Below, one piece after another: positions 24,712 to 34,693 of a stretch of 64,000 nucleotides of DNA. Positions within the stretch are counted from its first letter, which is position 1, and every line of letters starts with the position of its first letter. The notes under the pieces were generated by a model that was not told the DNA's origin, did no database searches, and saw nothing but the letters and a program-made list of their open reading frames with translations. The position numbers were made by a program, and so were the translations under genes. This DNA is from Bacteroidia bacterium (GTDB taxonomy: Bacteria > Bacteroidota > Bacteroidia > J057 > JADKCL01), in contig JACJYV010000002.1 of NCBI GenBank assembly GCA_020635905.1, forward strand, positions 868,001-932,000, in the 5' to 3' direction.

Positions 24712-26670
24712 ATGAGCAAAAACAACCCGGAAATTTACATTTCCTATAAAACTGGTGGGAAAAGCGAGCAAATCGCCGACCAATTGCAGCAGGTTTTTGC
24801 GAAGCGCGGGTTGACTTTGATCCGCGACAACACCCACATTTCCTACAAGGAGAGTATCCGCAATTTCATGCAAAGGCTGGGCCAGGGACGGTTTGTGATT
24901 CTCATCATCAGCAACGATTACCTGAAGTCGAAAAACTGCATGTTTGAGTTGTGCGAAATTCAGGAGCAAAAGAATTTTTACGGGCGGGTTTTTCCCCTGG
25001 TGCTGGAAGACGCCAAAATCTACGACCCGGTCGATATCCTGGACTATGTGCATTTCTGGGAAAAGGAAATTGAAACCCTGGAAAACAAAATCCGGGAATC
25101 GAAAAGCACGGCGAATCTGCAGGGCATCCGCGAATGGCACGACCACTATGTGAATTTTCGGGAAAAAATTGCCGGCCTCACGGATATGCTGCAGGCCATG
25201 AATACCCTCAGTACCCACGGCCACGCAGGCAGCGATTTCAAAGCCCTGATCCAGGCACTTTTTGCCGAGATCAAGCGGGATGCAGAGCAAAATTCAAAAT
25301 CAGGTAAAGCTGCTGAACCTTCCATCCCGGTCAAAAAGCTACTGGCTTTTGGCCTGCCTCTGCTGGTTTTGATCGCATTGGGAATCATTTTTCTGCCCAA
25401 ACTGCTTTCTTCAGATCCTTCCCCGCAAGGCGGGGAAGATGATTCGGGCTATTCCGTATTTCAGTCCAACGGAAAATTTGGGTACCTCGATGCCAATCGC
25501 AATGTGGTCATTGATGCCCGTTTCGACAAGGCGGGAGAATTTGAAAACGGACTGGCCGAGGTCATGGAAAACGGATTTGAATTTCTGATTGACCTGAAGG
25601 GGAAATGCGTGAAATACTGCAATTTTGGTCCGGATCCGGCTGAAATTGAAAATACTGAGTGGGAATCTGCGAAGAAAGCCAATACCGTGCAGGCCTTTAA
25701 TACCTACCTGCTGGATTGGGAAAATGGCAGCCATGCCGAAGAGGCCCGCAACGCTCTGGCCAAACTCGATCAGGAAGCCTGGGAAGCCGCCCGCCAGACA
25801 AATGACATAATCGGGTTTCAGAAATATCTGGATGAATGGCCCGAAGGAAAAAACCGGGAGGAAGCCCAGCGCATGATTGCCAATCTGACCCGCAATGAGG
25901 AACAACGAAACTGGGCCAATGTATTGGAAACCAATACCATCGAGCGCTACCGTGAATTTCTGGAATCCAATCCCGGGGGAGAATTTGCCGAACTGGCCAA
26001 ACAAAAAATCAAGGAGCAGAGACTGGCAGAGGAGTGGGAACGGGCTTTGGAAAAGAACACGGAAAACCAGTATCAGGCGTTTCTCAATAACACCCAGAAT
26101 CCCGGTTACCGTACAAAAGCCCTGGCTCAGATCCGCAAAATCACCGGCCCCGAAATGGGAACTTACACTTTTGATGGCAAGACTTACCGCACGGTTCGCA
26201 TTTATGATCAGGTGTGGCTGGCTGAGAATCTGGCGTACGAAACTCCGGGCGAATTTTCCTGGGATCTGAACCTGGATCCGGCCAACCGGGCGGCCTATGG
26301 CCGCCTTTATACCTGGCAGGCCGCCGTGAAAGGCTGCCAGGCGCTGGGAAATGGCTGGGAACTCGCCTCAGACGCGGACTGGGTAAAGCTAAAATCTCAT
26401 TATAATTCGCCCATGGAAGTCTGGAAAGCCCTTGGACCCGGCGGAACCATGCATTTCAATGTTATTTTTTCAGGAAATACGGGGGGAGAATTGTCAAAAA
26501 ATGCCACCTTCTATAATAAGGATGCCACCAGCGGCTACTGGACCAGCACTCCTTCCCGCATCAATCCAGCCAACTCCATCAACCACTGGTTTACCTACGG
26601 ACCCCAGGTCTTGATTGGTGATAATTGTCCGCGAAACACGGGCCTGGGATGTCGTTGCATCCGTCGTTAA
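24712..26670 (+). CDS. Membrane-anchored TIR-domain protein with WG repeat, helical repeats and FISUMP domain
   Basis: A 652-aa multidomain protein with no signal peptide. An N-terminal TIR domain (about 6-140) has EIYISYKTGGKSEQIADQL, then SNDYLKSKNCMFELCEIQEQ. In that block Glu79 is in the position of the TIR NADase catalytic glutamate. One membrane span follows (LLAFGLPLLVLIALGIIFLP, about 205-227). Then come a WG-type beta repeat (GKFGYLDANRNVVIDARFDK), three ~45-residue helical repeats starting W-E-x-A-x-x-x-N-T, and a C-terminal FISUMP domain (about 480-652: GKTYRTVRIYDQVWLAENLA, then WELASDADWVKLK). The topology implies TIR inside and a sensor-like part outside. No known TIR-defence partner (ThsA, cyclase) is adjacent. 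NADase activity is inferred only. Confidence 0.82.
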   Translation: MSKNNPEIYISYKTGGKSEQIADQLQQVFAKRGLTLIRDNTHISYKESIRNFMQRLGQGRFVILIISNDYLKSKNCMFELCEIQEQKNFYGRVFPLVLEDAKIYDPVDILDYVHFWEKEIETLENKIRESKSTANLQGIREWHDHYVNFREKIAGLTDMLQAMNTLSTHGHAGSDFKALIQALFAEIKRDAEQNSKSGKAAEPSIPVKKLLAFGLPLLVLIALGIIFLPKLLSSDPSPQGGEDDSGYSVFQSNGKFGYLDANRNVVIDARFDKAGEFENGLAEVMENGFEFLIDLKGKCVKYCNFGPDPAEIENTEWESAKKANTVQAFNTYLLDWENGSHAEEARNALAKLDQEAWEAARQTNDIIGFQKYLDEWPEGKNREEAQRMIANLTRNEEQRNWANVLETNTIERYREFLESNPGGEFAELAKQKIKEQRLAEEWERALEKNTENQYQAFLNNTQNPGYRTKALAQIRKITGPEMGTYTFDGKTYRTVRIYDQVWLAENLAYETPGEFSWDLNLDPANRAAYGRLYTWQAAVKGCQALGNGWELASDADWVKLKSHYNSPMEVWKALGPGGTMHFNVIFSGNTGGELSKNATFYNKDATSGYWTSTPSRINPANSINHWFTYGPQVLIGDNCPRNTGLGCRCIRR

Positions 26671-26820
26671 TACTCATTTTGGGGTACACATGGGTTTGAT
26701 TTAAATATTTTTTCCAAAATAGCCTGAAAATTTGCCTTATGTCCTTGGCAGGGCCAAGTCCATTCCCTAAATTGAAGCGCACTGTAACTAATCCCTCTGA
26801 GTTTTATTTGACCTTTATAT

Positions 26821-28164
26821 ATGGAGCAAAGGGCCGGAACCTTCAGCCTGAAGGATCGACAGATTTTTCGATTTTCCAACCGTGATTTTGAATCTGCCTT
26901 TAAAAGCTGGGGATTCAAAAAGAACTGGAATGCCCTGGCATTGGCCCACGTTTCAGGTGGATTGATGTATTCCAGCTTTTACCTGATCGACTATTTCAAG
27001 TTGGGAGAAATGAACTGGCCTGTTTTCTGGGTTCGGGTGGTGGCTTTTCCCCTTTTGCTCATCATGACCGGCAGTCTGATGGCCCTGGGCAGGCTCAAAA
27101 CCCAGAATCAGCTCAACACCCTGGCCACCTGCACCCTCAGTTCGGCCCATGCGGGCCACTTTTTTATCAGCATGAGCACCCCACAACTCGGCGACCAGTA
27201 CCTGCTGGTGCTCACCATGGTGTCTCTCCTGTTTACCATCCACCTTTGCGGGATTCAGTTTCGTACTGCCTTCAAAATTTCCGGGGTGGTTCTGATTGCT
27301 TTTATCTTAAAGGAGTTGTTCTGGGGGGAATATATCTGGGGTGAATTCGCCTTTAAACTGATGTCCATGGTCTTCTTTGTGATCGCGGGGCTCCTTTCTG
27401 GCTTCATGGCCGAGCGCACCCGCCGCCAGGAATTTATGCACCAGCACGACCTGGAAATGCAAAGACAGCACCTCCTTTCCAAAAACAAAGAACTGCAGCA
27501 ATTTGCCTATATCGCCTCCCACGACCTGCAGGAGCCCCTGCGCACCGTCGCCAGCTTTACCGACCTGCTGGCCAGGGAGCACCAGGAGCAGCTCGACGAC
27601 CACGGTCGCCAGTTTCTGAGTTTCATCCTCAAGGCCACCTCGCGGATGCAGCGCCTGATCAAGGGATTGCTCGACTATTCGCGCCTGGGTACGGAAAAGA
27701 AAATTGTGCTGGTGGACACCCGAAGGGAAGTGGAAGAGGTGATCGCCGATTTGCAGGTGGTGGTCGAAGAAAATCAGGTGGAGTTTGTGCTGGGAAAATT
27801 GCCCGTGATATCTTCCTACGAAACGGAGTTTCGGGTGATCATCCAGAATCTGCTCAATAACGCCATCAAATTTTCCCGCAAAGACGTTCCCAATCAAATC
27901 TCCGTCTCGGCCCGCAAAATCGGTTCCTTCTGGCAATTTGAGATCGCAGATCAGGGCATTGGCATAGAATCAGAACACCGCGAAAGGATCTTCCTCATCT
28001 TCCAGCGCCTGCACAACGAAAGCCAGTATCAGGGCACGGGAATCGGGCTGGCGCACTGTCGCAAGCTGGTCGAATTGCGGGGAGGAAAGATCTGGGTGGA
28101 AGCCAACCCGGGCGGAGGCAGTATTTTTTATTTTACCTTACCCATTGAGATCCATGAAAACTAA
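26821..28164 (+). CDS. Membrane sensor histidine kinase
   Basis: A 447-aa hybrid-free histidine kinase. Residues about 40-200 hold roughly six membrane helices and no recognisable periplasmic ligand domain. A short linker leads to the HisKA box FAYIASHDLQEPLRTVASF with phospho-acceptor His234. The catalytic domain has an N-box (IIQNLLNNAIKFSRKD), a G1 box (FEIADQGIGIESEHRERIF) and a G2 box (GTGIGLAHCRKLVELRGGKI). The ASHDLQEPLR form is the phytochrome-like/Bacteroidota subgroup. Its stop overlaps the start of a response regulator, its likely partner. It begins 150 nt after the TIR-protein gene on the same strand. Confidence 0.92.
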   Translation: MEQRAGTFSLKDRQIFRFSNRDFESAFKSWGFKKNWNALALAHVSGGLMYSSFYLIDYFKLGEMNWPVFWVRVVAFPLLLIMTGSLMALGRLKTQNQLNTLATCTLSSAHAGHFFISMSTPQLGDQYLLVLTMVSLLFTIHLCGIQFRTAFKISGVVLIAFILKELFWGEYIWGEFAFKLMSMVFFVIAGLLSGFMAERTRRQEFMHQHDLEMQRQHLLSKNKELQQFAYIASHDLQEPLRTVASFTDLLAREHQEQLDDHGRQFLSFILKATSRMQRLIKGLLDYSRLGTEKKIVLVDTRREVEEVIADLQVVVEENQVEFVLGKLPVISSYETEFRVIIQNLLNNAIKFSRKDVPNQISVSARKIGSFWQFEIADQGIGIESEHRERIFLIFQRLHNESQYQGTGIGLAHCRKLVELRGGKIWVEANPGGGSIFYFTLPIEIHEN

Positions 28165-28570
28165 ACTGAAGTCCATTTTACTGATTGACGACGACGAACC
28201 CACAAATTTTCTGCACAAACTGGTGATCGAGCGCCTGGATTGTGCGGAGGAAATCATCGTACACCAGGAAGCGGCCCGGGCCTTGGAATTTCTGAAAACG
28301 CCGCGAAACGGAACCTTTGCCCAGCCCGATCTGATCTTCCTCGACATCAACATGCCAGCCATGAATGGCTGGGAATTTCTGGACGCCTACCATCAGCTGC
28401 CCGGGGAGCAACGAGGCAAAGTGGTGGTGGTGATGCTGACCACTTCCCTCAATCCCGACGACCAGACCCGGGCGGCCACCATCCACGACATCCGCGGATT
28501 TCTCTCCAAGCCCCTTTCCATGGAGCTGATGAAGGAAGTATTGCGCAAGTATTTTGGGATAGAGGAGTGA
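28154..28570 (+). CDS. Single-domain response regulator (Rcp1-like)
   Basis: A 138-aa stand-alone receiver domain with no output domain. Acidic pocket residues are in SILLIDDDEPTNFLH, the phospho-acceptor Asp64 is in DLIFLDINMPAMNGWEF, the conserved Thr is in VVMLTTSLN, and the Lys is in GFLSKPLS. The gene overlaps the kinase by 11 nt, so translation is coupled. Single-domain regulators of this Rcp1-like type usually act by phospho-relay or protein contact rather than DNA binding. An in-frame TTG three codons earlier is less likely than the ATG chosen. Confidence 0.92.
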   Translation: MKTKLKSILLIDDDEPTNFLHKLVIERLDCAEEIIVHQEAARALEFLKTPRNGTFAQPDLIFLDINMPAMNGWEFLDAYHQLPGEQRGKVVVVMLTTSLNPDDQTRAATIHDIRGFLSKPLSMELMKEVLRKYFGIEE

Positions 28571-28742
28571 ATTTGGGAAGTCGTTTTAGGGAAAGGTATG
28601 ATAAGGCAGGGTAAAGCATGGGTTTGAAAATATAAGCTTGGGTTTTTTTGTTAAGAGTAAATAACTGCGTACTTTTAAATCAGAAAATCAATTGACCCTG
28701 AGCGGGTTAATCCCATCATTTTCTAACCTCAACACATCACAA

Positions 28743-30752
28743 ATGAAAAAATTACCCATCTTATGTATGGTGGCGCTCGCATTGCTGAGCCTGGCCGCCT
28801 GTAAAAATGCACCCGGCACCGAAACCCCGGGAAGGAATTGCGGCTCTGCCGACCATTATGCCCAGGCCATAAAAAATCCTGCCATTCAAAAACTGGATCA
28901 GGAACTGGAAGTTGCCATTGCCGCGTATGGCAAAGAAAAAGGCAATGATGACGTCAATACCCGGGGTGAACGGATCAGAATTCCTGTAGTGGTTCACGTA
29001 CTTCACAACGGCGAGGCACACGCTTCAAATATTTCTGATGCCCAGATTCAATCTCAGATTGATGCCATGAATCAGTATTTCCGGGCCACCAATGCAGATA
29101 TTTCAGGTGTTCCAGCAGCCTGGAATGGCCTGATTCGCGATTCCCGCATAGAGTTTCAGTTGGCGCGCCGCACACCCACCTGCGAAGCCACCAACGGAAT
29201 CACCCGCCAGCGGGCGGGCAATGTGTTTTACACCAGTTCACTGGAAGATGCAAAATCCACCGCCGCAGGCGGGGTCGATCCCTGGGATACAGACGCCTAT
29301 CTGAATATCTGGGTGGTCGAAGAACTGCGGAATGGGGCAGGAAGACCCCTGCTGGGATATTCTTCATTCCCTTCTGATCCTGCAAATGAACAGGGATTTG
29401 TATCTGAACACCGCTACTTTGGTACCAATGGCACGGGCACTTCTGATCCTTCGTTTGCTATGGGAAAAACCGCTGTGCACGAATTCGGCCATTTTTTCAA
29501 CCTGAGGCACATTTGGGGCGACGACGACGATAATAGCAGAACATGTGAGTCTCCTGCAGAATGTAATGGAAGCGACCAGGTGGGTGATACCCCCAATCAG
29601 GGTGAACGAAATTACGGTACTCCCGCCTTCCCCCTCACGGATTGCTGCACCGCGGATTCACCCGGCGTCATGTTTATCAATTACATGGATTACACGGATG
29701 ATCCCGGCATGATTATGTTTACCAATGGTCAGGTTGACCGGATGCTTGCCTCCCTCTACACCACCAAAGCCAGCCTGATTGGCTCCTACGGCCTTTACCC
29801 TCCGGGCGCCGGCGCCGCTGCCGACCTGCTGATGCTGGATACCCCCGAAGACATGGGCAACGAGCCCAATAATGAATCCACCGTTTTTTATCAGAGCGAA
29901 GATATCTGGGTGCGCAACGGAAATGACGGACGAACCAACCAGGAACACCAAAATCCGGCCGGGGGCGCAGGGAATAATGTGTACGTAAGGGTTCGCAATA
30001 AAGGCTGCGCCAACTCTGCGGCTGCAACCCTTAAATTGTACTGGGCCAAAGCCTCTGCGGGTCTGAGTTGGGAAAATCCCTGGACCGGGGCCGTCTCCAT
30101 GGGAGGAGTCGTCATGGGCGGAATTATTGGGGAACAGCCCATTCCTGCCGTGGCAGGAGGTGAGTTTTCCATCTTTGAATTTCCCTGGAATGCTCCCAAT
30201 CCTGCTGATTACGCCGCCCTGGGCGGCGACAGAAGCCATTTCTGCCTGCTGGCCCGCATCGAAGAGGCTGGGGGAATGACCACTCCCGAAACGGCAGACC
30301 TGCATGAAAATGTGAAAGCCAATAACAACATCGCCTGGAAAAACGTGACCATCAGCTCACCTGCGGGTGGCGGCGGACGGGAAGCCTATGCCAGTGCGGC
30401 CAATTTTGGTGAAAAAGCCATGGAAACCCGCATCGCCTTCGAGGACGTCCGCGGAGAAGCTTCCCTCTTTCAGGGAAATCAGGTTTATGCAGAACTTGAC
30501 CCTGTTTTGTACAAAAAGTGGGTTGCAGGAGGAAGGGTCAGCCAAAGCATTGAGGATCTGGGAGAAAATAAAATTCAGATTCTGAAGCCAGGCGCATTCA
30601 TTGATAAAATTCCCCTGAAGTACAAGGAAATCTATGCCATCCGGGTTTACACCACTCCCACCAAAGCGTATCATAAAAATACGGTCTATTTCCTGAATCT
30701 GACTCAGTACAATGCCAAGCGCCTCGTGGGCGGACAGGTATTGATTTTCTGA
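28743..30752 (+). CDS. M43-family zinc metalloprotease lipoprotein (pappalysin-like)
   Basis: A 669-aa predicted lipoprotein (MKKLPILCMVALALLSLAAC, lipobox Cys20). The protease domain has IPVVVHVLHNG near residue 80 and the zinc site HEFGHFFNLRHIWGD near residue 246. The third zinc His is kept, while Asn replaces the usual Gly of HExxHxxGxxH, a change also seen in some family members. The Met-turn is in MFINYMDYTDDPGMIMF near residue 315, typical of pappalysins. The C-terminal ~300 residues include a CARDB-like beta domain (VYVRVRNKGCANSAAATLKL) and no T9SS tail. The ATG at 28743 is chosen for its lipobox. A strong terminator follows. Confidence 0.88.
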   Translation: MKKLPILCMVALALLSLAACKNAPGTETPGRNCGSADHYAQAIKNPAIQKLDQELEVAIAAYGKEKGNDDVNTRGERIRIPVVVHVLHNGEAHASNISDAQIQSQIDAMNQYFRATNADISGVPAAWNGLIRDSRIEFQLARRTPTCEATNGITRQRAGNVFYTSSLEDAKSTAAGGVDPWDTDAYLNIWVVEELRNGAGRPLLGYSSFPSDPANEQGFVSEHRYFGTNGTGTSDPSFAMGKTAVHEFGHFFNLRHIWGDDDDNSRTCESPAECNGSDQVGDTPNQGERNYGTPAFPLTDCCTADSPGVMFINYMDYTDDPGMIMFTNGQVDRMLASLYTTKASLIGSYGLYPPGAGAAADLLMLDTPEDMGNEPNNESTVFYQSEDIWVRNGNDGRTNQEHQNPAGGAGNNVYVRVRNKGCANSAAATLKLYWAKASAGLSWENPWTGAVSMGGVVMGGIIGEQPIPAVAGGEFSIFEFPWNAPNPADYAALGGDRSHFCLLARIEEAGGMTTPETADLHENVKANNNIAWKNVTISSPAGGGGREAYASAANFGEKAMETRIAFEDVRGEASLFQGNQVYAELDPVLYKKWVAGGRVSQSIEDLGENKIQILKPGAFIDKIPLKYKEIYAIRVYTTPTKAYHKNTVYFLNLTQYNAKRLVGGQVLIF

Positions 30753-31121
30753 TTTTCAATTCAAAATTTGACCCGCATAATGCCGCTCCAATCCAGGGGC
30801 GGCATTATTTTTCAGGTAAAATCCTGGTCAAAGTCCGGGTTGTTTTTAAGGGCGAAATTCCCCCCATTCCAAACCATGAACAAAATTTCCTGATTGTCCC
30901 TGAGAGCATTTTTGGCAGGGGAAAATTCTGTTCCAAATTCCCCTTTCCGGCCTGAAATTCCCCCAAATCACCCTCTCCAAATCTCAGGTTGAAAACGGCA
31001 AAGGGACAAATCCCCTGAAATGTACATGTGATAATTTTCTGCAATGCTGACCTTGGCAGAGGAATGGCCGGGATCAATTTGGTGCCGGCCGAAAATTGAA
31101 AAGAATAAAACCCAATACATT
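30753..31121. other. 369-bp intergenic region: terminator, otherwise nothing clear
   Basis: After the terminator at its start, about 310 bp are AT-rich with scattered C-runs (AATTCCCC motifs). No exact TAnnTTTG element, RNA gene or credible short gene was seen. Confidence 0.6.
30777..30808 (+). terminator. Rho-independent terminator after the M43 protease gene
   Basis: A 13-bp stem (ATAATGCCGCTCC / GGGGCGGCATTAT, one G-U pair) with a 6-nt loop, followed by TTTTT. It starts 24 nt after the stop. Confidence 0.88.
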
Positions 31122-32636
31122 ATGCATCCTCTGAATGAATCCACCAAACAGAATCTGGACAAGATCGAACACATCGTTGTGGTGATGTTTGAAAACCGCT
31201 CTTTCGATCACATGCTGGGCTTCCTTTACGAAGATTCAGGCAATAAATCGCCCCTTGGGCACGATTTTGAGGGCCTGACCGGGAATGAAAGCAATCCCTA
31301 CACAGACAAAACCACGGGTGAAACCCGCCAGGTGCCCGTTTACAAAATTCCTGAAGGCGAATTTACCTACTACATGCCCAAGGCAGACCCGGGCGAGGGA
31401 TTCCCAGCCACCAACGAGCAACTATATGGCACGAATAAACCTCAGTTTCCCTTCACGGGCCAAACCAACCAGGGTTTTGTCAATGATTTTGCCTACTCCT
31501 ATGTAAACATTGACCAAAAGTATTTCAAACCCAAGGACGGAATTCCCCCCACTTTCCCCAACATCCAGCCTGAAGACATCATGGGCATGTTTACTCCTGC
31601 CCAACTGCCCATCCTTTCGGGCCTGGCCAAAGGATTTGCGGTGTGCGACCACTGGTATTGCTCCATTCCCACGGAGACCGTCCCCAACCGTTCATTTCTC
31701 CATGCTGCCACCTCTCAGGGCATTTTGCGGGATTCTGATGAACAAACCAAAAAACACTACTTTTACACCGCGCCCACCATCTTTCCCCGCCTCGATCAGG
31801 CTAACGTGAGCTGGAAAATTTATGGGTACAACGCATTGCCCCTGGCCCGGGCTTCCACCTCAGACCTGAAGGAAGCTCCCCTCTCGAATTTTGGACTCTA
31901 TTCTGATTTTCAGCACGATCTCTGGGGCGGGAACCTGGCTTCCTACACCTTTCTGGAGCCGCACTGGGGTCCGTCGGGCAACAGCCAGCATCCGAACTAC
32001 GATGTGTCCAGTGGGGAAAAATTTCTTTACAACATCTACCAGTCACTGCGCAAATCTGAATACTGGGAAAAGACCCTGCTGGTGGTCACCTACGACGAAC
32101 ACGGAGGCTGTTACGACCACGTGCTGCCTCCTGGCGGGGCCGCTCAGCCCAATGCAGAATCCGTCAACACTCAGTATTACCCCGACGAACCTTTCAAATT
32201 CGACCGTTTTGGGGTACGCGTTCCCGCCGTGCTGATCTCGCCTTACATCCAGGCAGGCACCGTGTTCAGGGTACCCGAGGGCACCACTCCCATTGACCAT
32301 ACTTCCGTGCTGGCCACCATTGAAGCCAAATGGAATATCCTGCCTCTGACCGCCCGTGATGCCGCAGCTCCCCACCTGGGTGGCGTGCTGACTCTCGATC
32401 AGGCCCGCACCGACGATCCCCTGCAGGGCATTACTCCCCCGGTCAATAAATCGACCTGGAAACCCGCCGACACACCCAGTCACCTGCAACTCGTGCACGC
32501 AGGTTATGTACGCCAGCACTACGACTACCGAAGCGAGGACGAATGGAAAAATGACTGCAGTTGGGATACGGGTACGGGAATAGATGCTTATATTCACAAA
32601 TGGACCAATCACGACCGTCGCTGGGACCGTTATTGA
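31122..32636 (+). CDS. PF04185-type phosphoesterase (phospholipase C/acid phosphatase superfamily)
   Basis: A 504-aa member of the alkaline-phosphatase-like PLC/AcpA phosphoesterases, hydrolysing phosphate mono- or diesters. The metal/nucleophile block HIVVVMFENRSFDHMLGF is at residues 17-34. Further family blocks are VPNRSFLHAATSQG near residue 188, LVVTYDEHGGCYDHVLPP near 325 and VRVPAVLISPYIQAG near 367. Unlike most PLC homologues it has no signal or Tat peptide, so it is predicted cytoplasmic unless exported another way. The ATG at 31122 is chosen because the domain starts 15 residues later. It heads a block of five genes with a second phosphoesterase directly after it. Confidence 0.85.
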   Translation: MHPLNESTKQNLDKIEHIVVVMFENRSFDHMLGFLYEDSGNKSPLGHDFEGLTGNESNPYTDKTTGETRQVPVYKIPEGEFTYYMPKADPGEGFPATNEQLYGTNKPQFPFTGQTNQGFVNDFAYSYVNIDQKYFKPKDGIPPTFPNIQPEDIMGMFTPAQLPILSGLAKGFAVCDHWYCSIPTETVPNRSFLHAATSQGILRDSDEQTKKHYFYTAPTIFPRLDQANVSWKIYGYNALPLARASTSDLKEAPLSNFGLYSDFQHDLWGGNLASYTFLEPHWGPSGNSQHPNYDVSSGEKFLYNIYQSLRKSEYWEKTLLVVTYDEHGGCYDHVLPPGGAAQPNAESVNTQYYPDEPFKFDRFGVRVPAVLISPYIQAGTVFRVPEGTTPIDHTSVLATIEAKWNILPLTARDAAAPHLGGVLTLDQARTDDPLQGITPPVNKSTWKPADTPSHLQLVHAGYVRQHYDYRSEDEWKNDCSWDTGTGIDAYIHKWTNHDRRWDRY

Positions 32637-32670
32637 GCCAAATGAAAGAATTAGAAATCAGGAATCAAAA

Positions 32671-34686
32671 ATGAAAAAACCCTTTGAAAGGATACTGATC
32701 GTCATGTTCGAAAATCAGTATCGCAGCTACGTGCTTCAGGACCCGATCATGCAAAAAATCGCCGCCGCAGGCGTCAGCATGGACAACTACTTTGGAGCTT
32801 TTCACCCCTCCCAAACCAATTACATCGCCTCCCTGGCCGGGGAAGTTTGCGGCGTCACTACTGACAATCCCCCCGTGAGTCCCCTGCTGCAGGAGACCAT
32901 GGTGGATCTGCTGGAAGCCCGGAAAATCAGTTGGAAAGCCTACATGGAGGCTTATCCCGGGGAGCAATGGAATCCCGTCTGGAAAAAGACCTCCTATTCG
33001 GCCGATGATACCCCGCTGACGGAATACCCATCTGGAAATGATGCCGACCTGGCCAGGTACTACCGCAAGCACAATGCATTTGCCTCCTTCCACACCATCC
33101 AAAAGGACAAGGACCGCTGGAATAAAATTGTGAGCGAAGTGGAATTTTGGGAGGACATTCAAAAGCAGAATTTGCCGCAGTACAGCTGGTTTACCCCCGA
33201 TATCTGGAACGACGGCCATTACCTGTTCAATACCCACATTGATACAGATCCCCGCACGGAGCTCATCCCCCAGATTTCCAACTGGCTGAAATACACCTTT
33301 TTCGGGAAACTGAAACAGGGGGATGTGCAGGGCGGCGTGCCGCCCGGGGTGGATTACGTGGGCCTCAATCTGGACCTGGATTTATTGCTGTCCGACCCGG
33401 AACAGGCCTGGAAAAAATCCCGCGTTCCGTCGGGCACCCTCATCGTCCTGACTTTCGACGAGGCCGATTTCAACGCCAAAGGCTATAACACCAATTACGA
33501 TGGGCCCAACCAGATCTACACCGTGCTGCTGGGCGACATGATCAAGCCGGGTACTTCTGAGAGCACACCTTTCAATCATTACAGCCTGATGCGTACCATC
33601 CAGAAAAATTTTGGATTGGATGATCTGGGTAAAAATGATGCAACGGCCAATTGGCTTCGTTTTCTTTGGAATAAAGAATTTGCCTGGAAAAAGGCCCATT
33701 CGACCGCTGCACCCAAAGCAAACTCCCTGGCTGCAGTTCACGCGGGAGGCCGTTACATCGTGTTTACCCAGGGGGCGGAGGGGAATATTCAGGAAATGCG
33801 CTTCCACAAAGGAAAATGGTCTGACCCAACTGATACGGGGATCGTCAGTTCCGGACAGATTGCGGTGGCGGCGTTGAAGGAGGAAATCTATCTGGCTTTC
33901 ATCGGGCAGGATCAGCAACTTTTTCTGACCCATTCCAAAGGAAAAGGCAAATGGTCCGTTCCCTCCCCGCTTGGAATTCAGGGAAATCAATCCCTGGCCC
34001 TGGCCTCCTACCACGATACGGGAGATGGCGGGAAGGAGAAAATGATGCTCTGCTGGCAGGGTCAGGACAATTTTATCCGCTACCAGATATTTTCTCATGG
34101 GAAGTGGCAACCTGCGGGAGAAGTCGGGCAAATCACGGACGGGAATCTGGCCCTGGGCCAACGCGGGCCGTCTCTCTACCTGGTGTACAAAGATTGGCGT
34201 CGCTATGAAATGCGCATGACCAGTTTCAACCTGGCGGCGTTCAATGCTTTCCAGGCCGAAGATTTCCAGGGAAATCCCGACCCGGATAATAATACAACCC
34301 AATACCAGTGGTCGCCCGCAGATATGGCCGTGGGGCATTTTTCCCAAAAATTCGAATCCCAACAGGACGATTATAAGTCTTCAGGCGAATTTTCCCTGGC
34401 CTCCATAGACGGCGAAATGCACCTGATTTATCACCAGGTTTATCAACCCATCCTCAACGATACCTTTTTCGGCCTGACCGGAATTTTCACCGCGGAAAAT
34501 CAGGATACCAATGGCTGGGGCACCATCCGCCAGGCCGGCTGGACCGATCCCCAACCTGTTGTGGCCGAAAAGTCAGCCACCCCCGATTTCTGCTTTGCCA
34601 CAGCCTCGGATGGAGAGCATATTCTGCTGGTCTGGAGTGTGGAAGGTTCGGGAGAATTGAATTACAAAACAGGCGGCTATAATTAA
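32671..34686 (+). CDS. Phosphoesterase with C-terminal beta-propeller-like region
   Basis: A 671-aa two-part protein. Residues 1-330 are a divergent PF04185-type phosphoesterase: ERILIVMFENQYRSYVLQ near residue 5, GAFHPSQTNYIASLAGEVCG near 41, TLIVLTFDEADFNAKGYN near 260 and FNHYSLMRTIQKNFGL near 300. Residues about 345-671 contain repeated '[AS]-x-x-[EG]-x-[IL][YH]L-[AV][FY]' strands (EEIYLAFIGQDQQLFLTHSK, SLYLVYKDWRRYEMRM, GEMHLIYHQVYQPI), resembling a PLL-like lectin or sialidase-type propeller. It starts 34 nt after the first phosphoesterase, so co-transcription is likely. No signal peptide. The substrate is unknown; the propeller may target a glycan. Confidence 0.78.
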   Translation: MKKPFERILIVMFENQYRSYVLQDPIMQKIAAAGVSMDNYFGAFHPSQTNYIASLAGEVCGVTTDNPPVSPLLQETMVDLLEARKISWKAYMEAYPGEQWNPVWKKTSYSADDTPLTEYPSGNDADLARYYRKHNAFASFHTIQKDKDRWNKIVSEVEFWEDIQKQNLPQYSWFTPDIWNDGHYLFNTHIDTDPRTELIPQISNWLKYTFFGKLKQGDVQGGVPPGVDYVGLNLDLDLLLSDPEQAWKKSRVPSGTLIVLTFDEADFNAKGYNTNYDGPNQIYTVLLGDMIKPGTSESTPFNHYSLMRTIQKNFGLDDLGKNDATANWLRFLWNKEFAWKKAHSTAAPKANSLAAVHAGGRYIVFTQGAEGNIQEMRFHKGKWSDPTDTGIVSSGQIAVAALKEEIYLAFIGQDQQLFLTHSKGKGKWSVPSPLGIQGNQSLALASYHDTGDGGKEKMMLCWQGQDNFIRYQIFSHGKWQPAGEVGQITDGNLALGQRGPSLYLVYKDWRRYEMRMTSFNLAAFNAFQAEDFQGNPDPDNNTTQYQWSPADMAVGHFSQKFESQQDDYKSSGEFSLASIDGEMHLIYHQVYQPILNDTFFGLTGIFTAENQDTNGWGTIRQAGWTDPQPVVAEKSATPDFCFATASDGEHILLVWSVEGSGELNYKTGGYN

Positions 34687-34693
34687 CCAAGGA

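Noticed and set aside
24712..26670. Thoeris, CBASS or TIR-pAgo defence operon
   Set aside because: No ThsA, cyclase, Argonaute or other partner flanks the TIR gene, and it is membrane-anchored with a FISUMP tail.
33382..34362. 326-codon minus-strand frame opposite the second phosphoesterase
   Set aside because: Antisense to a gene with conserved motifs; composition typical of a shadow.
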